The translations under genes were made by a program, and so were the position numbers. DNA of 64,000 nucleotides from Leishmania donovani (Eukaryota > Euglenozoa > Kinetoplastea > Trypanosomatida > Trypanosomatidae): assembly GCF_000227135.1 (NCBI RefSeq), contig NC_018231.1, positions 311,849-375,848 on the forward strand, written 5' to 3'. Shown in pieces: positions 42,301 through 50,177 of this stretch. How positions within the stretch are numbered: position 1 is the stretch's first letter; each line of letters begins with the position of its first letter. Below the pieces are notes generated by a model, which worked only from the letters and a program-made list of their open reading frames with translations, was not told the DNA's origin and ran no database searches.

Positions 42301-43161
42301 CATGGATTTCAAGATGGCTTCGTTGAGGCTGAAGACGCTACCTCCGTCAGACATCAGGCTGCTCTCGAGCGAGCTCATGGACGAGTTTGCGTCGTGCACG
42401 GCATCGCCGCCGTCGACGGCCTGTACCTTGGGGTGCTTGTGGTCAACGAAGGTGAAGCCTTGGTGATCGCGCTCGTGGTCGTACCAGATGCGCGCCATCC
42501 CCACCATAGCCAAGACGTAGCGCTTCAGCACCATGTACATGTCGGCGTCCTGCCGTGCAACGCGCTTCTCTGCCAGCGTGATAGCGCGGCTGTAGGTGTT
42601 CTTGGCGTTCTCGATGTCCCCCTGCTGGTGGTAGACATCGCCTTCCTTCTGGTACACCGTGACGGCCAGCTGATCGAAGCAGTCGTTGGGCACGCGCGCC
42701 AGGAGGGGGTAGCACTCCTGGAGCAGCCGCAGTTTCTCGCCCGGGCTGTCCTGCGGCACGGCGTCAGCCTGCTGGATCAGCTCCAAGACGCGCAGCGAGA
42801 TGGGGTCGGCGTTGCGGGTGAAGGCCAGGAGGACGTCCGTTTCATTCCCAACGTCCCCACGAACACTCGTGCCACCGGCACTGCCGCTGCCATTCATTCC
42901 CGGGATGCGCTGACGGCGCTGCAGCGTGGCCTGCTGCAGCGATGCAGACTTCGCCTCCGGGCTCTGCGAGCGCGCCTGGCGGTTCACAGAGGCCGCTGTG
43001 ATGGCGGCAGGCGAGCGGAAGTTGCTGGCGGACGCTCGTGGGGCGGCGTTGACGAGCATCTTCCTCGGTCGTGGCTCCGTCGCCGGTGCTGTGGAGGAGG
43101 CGCGGGCAGGCGACGACGACGCGGCAGGAGCCCGGCGTGGGCTCGACGCGGCATTCCCCAT
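39334..43161 (-). CDS. Probable N-myristoylated TPR/IQ-motif protein
   Basis: 1275 residues from the ATG at 43159-43161. It begins MGNAASSP, a strong N-myristoylation signal (Gly2, Ser6). A tight acceptor (AG 43176-43175 after a pyrimidine tract) sets this start; the 160 codons of open frame above it are UTR. Folded part: residues about 105-410, with TPR-like helices at about 165-200 (KEGDVYHQQGDIENAKNTY) and about 355-400 (IELAQIYEDLALYSRALLLV). An IQ calmodulin-binding motif follows at about 423-440 (MATKIQATWKMHRAMQQL). The remaining 800 residues are Pro/Gln/Ser-rich, with an LC8-like TQT site at about 581-583 and the Thr-rich segment (590-612) repeated in the next gene down. I infer a membrane-anchored, calmodulin-responsive scaffold, perhaps at the flagellum. 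Confidence 0.87.
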   Translation of the reverse strand: MGNAASSPRRAPAASSSPARASSTAPATEPRPRKMLVNAAPRASASNFRSPAAITAASVNRQARSQSPEAKSASLQQATLQRRQRIPGMNGSGSAGGTSVRGDVGNETDVLLAFTRNADPISLRVLELIQQADAVPQDSPGEKLRLLQECYPLLARVPNDCFDQLAVTVYQKEGDVYHQQGDIENAKNTYSRAITLAEKRVARQDADMYMVLKRYVLAMVGMARIWYDHERDHQGFTFVDHKHPKVQAVDGGDAVHDANSSMSSLESSLMSDGGSVFSLNEAILKSMAPRPPRRQTGPLFQRVKMRAPHVMQSSQLNREDEFVLHSRMTRELVASPCELLLLRCCEVVQIGHNSQSELLIPAQIELAQIYEDLALYSRALLLVRRCVGILCSVYDYDHPWVIHLMHRADRLEGRLEEQMRNNMATKIQATWKMHRAMQQLEYTLGHPVRRHQRIPRKYRAIPGLDFLHEYVGDMPADELLGDDADDGVYGGPGGDHGHYRQQAAEPEQWTEVPPSAPVQASGRHSADPRHPSGTPGARQERKSPYNATALVRYAPNEHAERGDTFTTVVPNATVVGTTQDTQTDTDVHHTEYGDVLTVRTTTVTKTITEGLVDSAGDDTDEEPSEDEGQPAAPVHVGAPPPQQQQKQPRNPTHPTHPLQPAPAPYPSDDDADEYDEERECSWAERTPTELQQHQQQPPPQAPPPPMRREEQTQAQPCGHVVTTQTPRPPPRANKQTEAAWPLRREEEEEPPRTSRQAATTSPHSQRHETATQCNPDRGAHRAPAHQPPPPAPTPQRQPLVQSPLPPSWRHRASVSRPAGASEADIALDPTDDTPSIVARAPESRENPLPERPPPKAERTRVHLHNSREAENAFDDGPSRWAQRGAPPQQRHTHTAPPAHRSGAALEAPLDNYEDGNAPYQEEEARSEVIAGSDAHPSSSAPSRPYVPDVRHNSRRELFRDLVEPNTAFQAEWNGYPAFLPLLGHRRSSGRSSQSSSMPRTSSESGQLVPHALGHSGSHPSKQQKAPMQLCDRRHQRGSDGQGQQSGTPMHLTAPANVYPLTLPQAAQQPRTVKTTRDYKIIKTRRVRTYTREPVSNIMDSENTSSRSGSASIDESMSSARWEADSASVSGSTHVEYMEEKDEQVDAASVNSKLSNASAPRQQQRQRQPSVKAPAGNVKVPHRPHKPRMPTPPTKSLAKATGDGNGSSGAAACRPSTLPTKAETVRVVSEKGSEDRDSDVLPNYSSSATTVTRHVKSDHHGATTRTTRRFSTSTNS

Positions 43162-44552
43162 TTTGATGGCGGCGCTTCGCGGAAACGGGGGAGGAAGGAG
43201 GGGGGCGAGTGTGATGAAGAGGCGTGGCGGCGACAGGCAGTCGAACAGCTCCGCACGCGGACGTCCTAACCGACACACGCACACACAGAGGGAGGCCAAC
43301 TGAGTGGCGACAAAACAATTAAGAACGAGAAAAGCAACGATGTTGATGAGGGAAGGGGGGGGGGGCGGAGCCGTGAGTGGGTGGCGGTGACAGTGATAGC
43401 GATCTGTAACCGTCCTCTTCCGCAGGAGCAAGGGGCTGCCGTCCACAAACACAAACACACGCACACCAACGCGAAGATATCGAGCACACACATACACACA
43501 CAAAGTACAGACAGGGCAAAGGCATGCGTCTATGTACACGTGCACGAGCACACACGTAGACGTACGTGTGTGCTCGTGTGTGTTTCGTGCCTGCCTGTGA
43601 TGGACGAAAGCACTCCAGGAGCCTTTCCAGTTGAAAGGCAACAGCGATGACTACGACGACCACCACAACGGTGCCGTTGGGGTCGGCGACAGGTGCCAAG
43701 GATGGCAGGGTGCGCCCTCCTCTCTTCGTTTTTTTTTTTTGCTCACGAGGTGCGCGTCTGCCTGGCTGTCTGTCTCTGTGTGCGTGTATGTGCACACACA
43801 AGGAGGCGGTGTGCTGGTGGGTTGGGGGGGGGGTTATACGTACGCGCGCGTGATTCGGTTTGCGTAGCGCTAAGGCAATCATAGACACAGGTGCACCGAC
43901 GCGCCATGCAGCCCCACAGTCACGCCCAAGGGAGATGCGGTCACCACGTAAGAAGAAGAGGTGAGAAAGGGACGAGGGGTTCGGTGGCAGTGCAGCAGAT
44001 TTTCTCGTGCGCCCTTGCGTAGGCCTCCCCTTCGTCAATGAAGCAGCGCGACGCAAGCGTGGTACGGTCAGAGAGAGAGACCACTTAGATCATGGGGAGC
44101 GTACACACAGACATCGGCGCATGCGCCTCTCTCCAAGCGTGTAGGTGCGGGTCGAAGGACGATGACGACTGTGCTGTACTTCTCTACGAGGATGTGTACA
44201 CACGGACACAGACACACACACATACAGCGCGGGGAACGATAAGAAAATATAACGTGGAAGCAGGTAGGGAGGAAGGGGGAGGCACGAGGTGGCACCTTGG
44301 GTGTGCTGCCGCAGTCGCTGCTGCTGGCGGCACTGATGCACGCACGAACACCAACAGACATTACCCTCCCTCGCCCCCTCCACCCCCACGCCGCATTCGA
44401 GAAAATGAAAACATATATATGGGGCAGGCCACAAGCAGAACAGAGGCCTGCAGTAGCAACGACATCGGCCCCTGCAACGCCTACCACACACGGCCACGGC
44501 GATGGTGATGGCGATACCCACGAAGATTCAGTGCCCGCCCCCCGAGCCCCTC
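43162..44552. other. Intergenic: TPR/IQ 5' side / 1874-residue protein 3' side
   Basis: Holds the acceptor at 43175-43235, a T run at 43729-43740, CA/GT patches at 43440-43570, and nothing else I can support. Frames of up to 245 codons here are repeat translations. Confidence 0.55.
43175..43235 (-). promoter_or_regulatory. Trans-splice acceptor for the TPR/IQ protein
   Basis: A minus-strand tract rich in C/T (43235-43181) is followed by AG at 43176-43175, 14 nt before the ATG that encodes MGNAAS. This excludes the 160-codon upstream extension. Confidence 0.55.
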
Positions 44553-47500
44553 CTACATCTCCTGTGCGAATGAACGCCTTGGGTCGTGTGGCAGCCGCGG
44601 AGCCGACTCGGCCACCAATACAGAGTCGTCATCATTCCCTTCATCGTGCGCCCGCGGCGCCGGCTCCACCGCTTCGGCGGTCGAGGCGGCGATGACGGCC
44701 GCGGTAGCATCCGCGACTACGGTGCTGGCGACACCCACGCGGCGACCTAGCACTCGCGGACAGAGCGATGCCAGCTCCTCCGCGCTGACGCGGATTTTGT
44801 CGCAGTGTGCTGGTGCGGCGCCGGCGCGCAGCGTCCCGTTCTGCATCGTGTCCCCAAACCAGTCCCACGTCGCCATCTCAGCCGTCATGAGGCGGGCCAT
44901 GGCGACCTGCTGCGTGTCGTCGCTGTCGACGGTGTTGCCGTCCGGTGTGCGCACCTCAAAGTAGAGGGCGAGCAGATGACGCAAGTACTCCTGCACCTCC
45001 GCCTTCGGTTTCTCCGGGTCAGCGGAGCAGAGGGCGACGAGGACGGCGCGCACGCTCACGTCGCTGCGGTCACGGTTCGTGTTGGGGTCACGCAAGTCTT
45101 CGAGCGACGGCTCATCTGCTGCCGTCCGCTCGCCGTTTCCTACGCCGAGCATTCCAAGCAGCGAGGCGGAGGAGGCTCGGCGCAAGACCTGGTCCATGCT
45201 TTGCCCGACAACGACGGCGTCCATCTGAAGTTCCTCAGCGACAGACCGTGTCGAGTAGCGGCCGTGCTTCTGGCCGGGGTCATGCTTGTCGGCCAGCGCC
45301 CTCTGCTGCTGGGCCGACACAACGAGGTGGTTGAGCTGCCTCGCGACCAAAATGGCGTCTTGCATCTCCATTGTGTACTGCACCGTCTCCGCCACGTGTT
45401 GCAGCCGCAGCACCTCGACAAGCCAGCTTTTACGCCCGGTCGACTGTGGCTGCATGCTAGGCGGGCCGTCCGTCACGGCGTACTCGAAGAGGTCGTTGAT
45501 GGGCACCGGGGTGCTGAGAAAGCACATGATGGCGGGGTCGAAAAGGATCAGCCGCTTCTCCATCGCCGCCCGCACCGCCGCGGTGTCGATGCTTCCGCGC
45601 AACGTGCGATAGCTGTCAGCCGTCTCCGGCTGCACCTCCTTCCGGCGCGCGCTGAGGGTCATGATGATGTGCTGCATCGCCTGCGCCCCCTCCACAACCA
45701 GCGCGTCCACGATGGACGTGCGATCCGTGAGGACCACCCCCTCCGGCGTGACGACTTTTTCTGGGACCGGCAACGCATCCATCGCAATCAGATCCTCAAT
45801 GAGCGCGGCGCACAGCTGATGCATGCCGCGCTGCGTCTTGGTGGGAAAGAAGTAGTTCAGCTGCACCGCCACGCTGTAGAGATCGACGCGCTCGGCCGCA
45901 CCGCACGGCGTCGCCTCTTCCTTGGGGTGGCTGTCCTCGTGCTGGCAGAGCGCCGTGCGGCTGGGACCGCCTTTGCCACTGGCCCCCTCGTCGACGCCCG
46001 GTGACCTATCCAGGCGGAACAGCTCCGGTGCCCCGTCCGGCGGCCGCCGCGTCGGTGGCGTCGCGGAGTCCTCATACAGCGTGAGGTATGTGGAGAGAAC
46101 CGGGCTGGTCCATACCGAGGCCGACGCCGACGGTGTCTCCTTGCTCGGCACGCGCGGCTTGCGCAGTGCCTGCTGCCGCAGCGCGCAGCAGGCAACGATG
46201 TTCGAGCAGCTGTGCAGAAGCGCCAGGCGCAGCTTCTCCTGCATCAGCAGGCAGTCCACAAACGCCGCCTCCGGCACCTGCTGGCTCAACATCGAGAACA
46301 TCAGCGAGCCAAGGCCGCCGTCCACGTTGCGCGTCCGCGCCTTGTACATGAAGGCGTACGCCAGCCGTGCACCCGCCGTCGGCATCGCTGCGTACGCTTC
46401 GTTTGCCGCTACCACCTCGTAGTTCCACGGAGAGGCACCCAGGAAGTACAGCCACGTGCGACGCGCTGCCACCTCTTCCGCTGTCGTTTTCCTTGCCGCC
46501 TCCGCGCGGCGCCGCTTGGCCTCGTGTGGCACCGTGGCCGTCAGCAGAATGTTCGTCACATGGTCAGCGAACGACAGCGTCTGCGGCGCTGCCTCCGCCC
46601 ACACTCCGTGTGGGCGGCAGCCGATGTTGTTTTCGTCTCTAAGCCGCACGCACGCCGCTTCGTAGTTGCAGGGATCGGCGCCGTCGCGACCGGCGCACGT
46701 CTCGGAAATAAATGCCTGCACGTAGGCGGACACGCGCCCGTCGAGCGCCGCCAGCAGGTTTGCGGAGGGGTGGTCAAGATTGTGGTAGATGACCGCTGCG
46801 GACGAAGGGCGTGCCCCTTCGTGGCCTTCTCCGCTCGCTGCGGTGCCGTCGTCGCTCGCCAGTAGGTCTTGCGCTTCCGCCGCGTGGAAGCGGGATAGCC
46901 ACACCGTAGCGCACAGGTTTAGGTAGGCGGCTTCCCTCAGTGGGAAATACTTCAGCTTCTCTGCCGATGGCGACGAGGCGGGGCGGGAGCGGCTGCCAGT
47001 CGTGGTGGCCGCAGAGGCGTCCGCAGGCACCTCATCCTCAGGGTAGCGCAGCATCGGCAACACGTCGGGGTACCGCCCCTTCGGCATAAAAGAGCGCGGC
47101 ATCGCGGCGGCCCGGTCGCACCGGTTGAGCTCGACGACGTGCATGACGTCCTCCATCTCTTCACTCGTCTCTTCGTTGATACGGACGTACTGCTGCTCGA
47201 GCGTATCCAGCATGTATGCCGCGTCCATGCTCGCCTCCTCCAGCGGATCCACGTAGACGTAGCGCTCCCCGAGCACGAGCGGCGCGGCGGATGCCTCCGT
47301 CGGTTTGCTCGTGTCGTCGGCCTCCTGCAGCGTCTTGGCACCGTCGTCGGCGCCCGTCGACGGACCGCAGAGCGCCTCCTTGCCTTCTCTGCGCTCCTCT
47401 GCCGTGCCCATCGCGTCCACGGCCGCGTCCCGCGGCGGCTCCAAGCCTTCGGTCGCGCCGTGCACGGCTGTCGAGCCGCCGCAACGGGGCGCATCCATCT

Positions 47501-50177
47501 TCTGAGGGAGTGTCATATTCATGCGGTCAGGGTCCACGGAGTTGAGCTGCTCATCCTCATCCCGCTCCGTGATATCGTCCATCACGGTTGGCAGCAGCTG
47601 CGCTGACGGAGGTGGGACCAGTTCTGCCTTCACCACAGCGCAGCGACCGCGCTCCACAGAGGCGACGGCCACTCGGCCAAGTGAGGTTGGGCGCAGTTGC
47701 GGTTCTGGCTGCTGCTGCTGCTCCGTGGTAGTCTCGGACTCGGTGACGGTGTGCACCGAGCGCGGTGCGTCGCTGAAGCACTTAACGGCGGGCGACTGCA
47801 GGCTGTGGATGCTCTGAATCGGGCTTGAGAGAACAGCAGCGCCGTGCCGGGACGATTGTGGACGGCTAGGCTGCATGATACGATCATCGGCCTCAAGGAG
47901 CTCATCGACGTTTTCTCCGTACGGCGAGCAGTCGGGTTGATGCTGCGGTTGTTGTGGCTTCTTCGAGGACTGCGCACCAGCGGCCGTCATCGCCGCCGCC
48001 GCCGCCTTGGCGGCAGACAGTTGCTCGCGTGTTTCCTTCGCTGCTGCTTCGCCGGCGTCAGCTGCACTACGGCCGTGCGGGAGGGTGTGCTCCGCAGGGG
48101 GAGAGTGGCGCGGGGGGACCGCATCCGGCTCCCGCTGCGGTGGTATTGCCTTCCTGACGGAGAAGCGGGGCGCCCCCTCCTCCTCCGCTGCGGCGTGCGG
48201 GCATTGTATGATGGGGGGCGGCATAACGGCGTGCAGGGGCCGCGGCTCGCCGTCTGGCGCGGTGTGGTCCGCGTAGGGGTCCGTCTTCGTCGGTATCGGG
48301 GCCGCTACCGTTGCACTGGAGAGCATGGCGGAGAGGGACAGGACCTCCTCGTGCGACAGCGACAGCTGCCGTTGCAAAGGCACACGAACAGAGTCACCGC
48401 CGCGGTGCCCCGATTGCCGTGTGGAAGCATCGCCGCACCACGCGTCTTGACGTCGCTGCTCTGGGATCATCTCCTCCGAGTAAAATGGGTTGGCTGGCAG
48501 CCTCATCCGCGGCGGGGGCTGTGAGTTGGCAGTCTCCGTCCGCTGTGGCAATACTGGCCACTTCTCTCGTGGTGGCTGTGGTGGTGGTCGCGGCTGTTCC
48601 CTGGCAGCGTGGCCGCGGCTCTCTTGCGGCGACGGCCGGCTGCTGCTGGGCGGGTATCTGGAGTTGTGTTGCGGCTGCTTCGCTGTCTCCGCAGGGGCTG
48701 ACGGCGGCGGATGGCCCACAGAGGCAGCAGACGCGCCTGCTTTTTGGGGAGCTGTAAGGTTTCTGCGCGGCATCACGACCGCGTAGGTTGGCATGGCGCC
48801 GTACGGGCTGCCCGTCGGTATGTCACTCGCTGTGGCGGTCGCGCCACGGAAGACTTGACGAGTGAAGCTGCTGCGCGTGCTGGTGGCTTCGCTCGCCACG
48901 CTACTCGTGTCTTCTGCAGCCATGCCGGCGTAGATGTTGTTTTGGACGGCGCCGCGTGAGGGCCTCCCTGCAGGTCGTGTCGTGGACGAGTAGAGACGGG
49001 GTAACCGCTCTTGCTGTGGCGGTGCCGGGCGGGGTTGCGGCACGAACACGATAACAGGCTGCTGCTGCGGGTGCGACGACGAAGGCGCGCTGCTGAGGTC
49101 TCCTGCGACAATGTGGCGTACGTGACGGTGCTGGGCAAGTTGCAGAGACGGCTCTAGCGCGTAGTAGTTCAGCGGGAGCGACGGCTGTAGCTGCTGCTGC
49201 GGTGAGGCGGCGGCAGCGGCGTTCCCATCGTTGCCTGTCCTCCACGCAGACGCCGCAGCACGTGGGGTGGTGGAGTGCGCCTGCAAGTCGGTATCGAGCT
49301 GCAACTGCGGGGCTGGCCTTGCGTCTGCGATTGCCACCGTGGGCTCCACGTAAACGACGGATCGGCGCGTCTGCGAAGTGGGTGGCGGTCGCTGTAGTGG
49401 CCGCGATGAGTTGGCCCTCGCCACAAAGCAGGCATGCTCTAACCTGGCGCCCGCGGCCTTCGACGAGTTTTCGACTCCGCACGGCGTGTTCGGTGCGGGT
49501 GGGCGTCGATGGCTGCCGCTCATCAAGGAAGCGACGTCGCTGCTGACTTGCGGCTGCGGCGACAGTGAGGAAGACGGCGCCGCTGCTGAAGCCGGGGACT
49601 CTGGCATGTGCTGCGACGAGGGCGCAGGTGATCCGTGAGAGTGCCCCGACGCGCTCGTCCTGCTAATAAACCCTGTTTGCGATCCAGCGGAGCGCCGACC
49701 ATTGCGGCCGACAAGTGGCGTGTGCTGCAGCTGCGCCAACGTCGGCTGGCGGCCGCGGCTGGCGGGATGTGGGGAGACTTGTGGAGGGGCTGGCGTGAGG
49801 GGGTGCTGCGGCGAGCTGCCACGCTGCGCTGCTGCTGTTGCCGGTGGTAAGGCCAGCCCCGCCGAGGCAGGCGGGGCCGTGTGGAAGGGAACGTCGCGGT
49901 TGTGGCTTGAGCCGAGGCGCGACGATGCGGAGTGCGGATACCGAGACGACGGCGCTCGCTGCTGTTGCTGCGGTGTCGCATGTGCGGCCGATGTGCACGT
50001 CGCCGCAGTCGCAGGGGAAGCCCCGTTTGGATGCCGATAATGGAGGTTTGCGGTTGAGGAGTCGTAGATGGTGTTCGCCGAGGTGGCAATGGGCCATGCT
50101 CGCCCGGTATGGGGCCGAGACGTTTCTGACGGCGCCCGCGTCGTGCGGATCGAGCAGCCGGCCCTGGCAGTGGACAT
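44553..50177 (-). CDS. Very large hypothetical protein: disordered N-half, conserved-looking helical C-half
   Basis: 1874 residues from the ATG at 50175-50177 (begins MSTARAGCSI); the 50 codons above are Val/Cys repeat translation. Residues about 1-930 are Ser/Pro/Gln/His-rich and disordered. From about 1000 to the end composition becomes normal, with long helices and many Leu, Ala, Cys and aromatic residues: ERYVYVDPLEEASMDAAYML, KGRYPDVLPMLRYPEDEV, REAAYLNLCATVWLSRFHA, NLDHPSANLLAALDGRVSAY, WLYFLGASPWNYEVV and CSNIVACCALRQQAL. I do not recognise this domain. KGRYPDVLP superficially resembles a tyrosine-phosphatase entry motif, but no HCxxGxxR loop exists. No membrane segment is visible. Localisation is unknown. 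Confidence 0.8.
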   Translation of the reverse strand: MSTARAGCSIRTTRAPSETSRPHTGRAWPIATSANTIYDSSTANLHYRHPNGASPATAATCTSAAHATPQQQQRAPSSRYPHSASSRLGSSHNRDVPFHTAPPASAGLALPPATAAAQRGSSPQHPLTPAPPQVSPHPASRGRQPTLAQLQHTPLVGRNGRRSAGSQTGFISRTSASGHSHGSPAPSSQHMPESPASAAAPSSSLSPQPQVSSDVASLMSGSHRRPPAPNTPCGVENSSKAAGARLEHACFVARANSSRPLQRPPPTSQTRRSVVYVEPTVAIADARPAPQLQLDTDLQAHSTTPRAAASAWRTGNDGNAAAAASPQQQLQPSLPLNYYALEPSLQLAQHRHVRHIVAGDLSSAPSSSHPQQQPVIVFVPQPRPAPPQQERLPRLYSSTTRPAGRPSRGAVQNNIYAGMAAEDTSSVASEATSTRSSFTRQVFRGATATASDIPTGSPYGAMPTYAVVMPRRNLTAPQKAGASAASVGHPPPSAPAETAKQPQHNSRYPPSSSRPSPQESRGHAAREQPRPPPQPPREKWPVLPQRTETANSQPPPRMRLPANPFYSEEMIPEQRRQDAWCGDASTRQSGHRGGDSVRVPLQRQLSLSHEEVLSLSAMLSSATVAAPIPTKTDPYADHTAPDGEPRPLHAVMPPPIIQCPHAAAEEEGAPRFSVRKAIPPQREPDAVPPRHSPPAEHTLPHGRSAADAGEAAAKETREQLSAAKAAAAAMTAAGAQSSKKPQQPQHQPDCSPYGENVDELLEADDRIMQPSRPQSSRHGAAVLSSPIQSIHSLQSPAVKCFSDAPRSVHTVTESETTTEQQQQPEPQLRPTSLGRVAVASVERGRCAVVKAELVPPPSAQLLPTVMDDITERDEDEQLNSVDPDRMNMTLPQKMDAPRCGGSTAVHGATEGLEPPRDAAVDAMGTAEERREGKEALCGPSTGADDGAKTLQEADDTSKPTEASAAPLVLGERYVYVDPLEEASMDAAYMLDTLEQQYVRINEETSEEMEDVMHVVELNRCDRAAAMPRSFMPKGRYPDVLPMLRYPEDEVPADASAATTTGSRSRPASSPSAEKLKYFPLREAAYLNLCATVWLSRFHAAEAQDLLASDDGTAASGEGHEGARPSSAAVIYHNLDHPSANLLAALDGRVSAYVQAFISETCAGRDGADPCNYEAACVRLRDENNIGCRPHGVWAEAAPQTLSFADHVTNILLTATVPHEAKRRRAEAARKTTAEEVAARRTWLYFLGASPWNYEVVAANEAYAAMPTAGARLAYAFMYKARTRNVDGGLGSLMFSMLSQQVPEAAFVDCLLMQEKLRLALLHSCSNIVACCALRQQALRKPRVPSKETPSASASVWTSPVLSTYLTLYEDSATPPTRRPPDGAPELFRLDRSPGVDEGASGKGGPSRTALCQHEDSHPKEEATPCGAAERVDLYSVAVQLNYFFPTKTQRGMHQLCAALIEDLIAMDALPVPEKVVTPEGVVLTDRTSIVDALVVEGAQAMQHIIMTLSARRKEVQPETADSYRTLRGSIDTAAVRAAMEKRLILFDPAIMCFLSTPVPINDLFEYAVTDGPPSMQPQSTGRKSWLVEVLRLQHVAETVQYTMEMQDAILVARQLNHLVVSAQQQRALADKHDPGQKHGRYSTRSVAEELQMDAVVVGQSMDQVLRRASSASLLGMLGVGNGERTAADEPSLEDLRDPNTNRDRSDVSVRAVLVALCSADPEKPKAEVQEYLRHLLALYFEVRTPDGNTVDSDDTQQVAMARLMTAEMATWDWFGDTMQNGTLRAGAAPAHCDKIRVSAEELASLCPRVLGRRVGVASTVVADATAAVIAASTAEAVEPAPRAHDEGNDDDSVLVAESAPRLPHDPRRSFAQEM

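Noticed and set aside
41944..43269. Plus-strand open frame of 441 codons
   Set aside because: Antisense to the TPR/IQ region of the 1275-residue protein. The minus frame has TPR and IQ motifs and a proper start.
44553..50177. Tyrosine-phosphatase domain in the 1874-residue protein
   Set aside because: KGRYPDVLP resembles a PTP entry motif, but there is no WPD loop and no HCxxGxxR. The HSCSNIVACCALR stretch does not fit.
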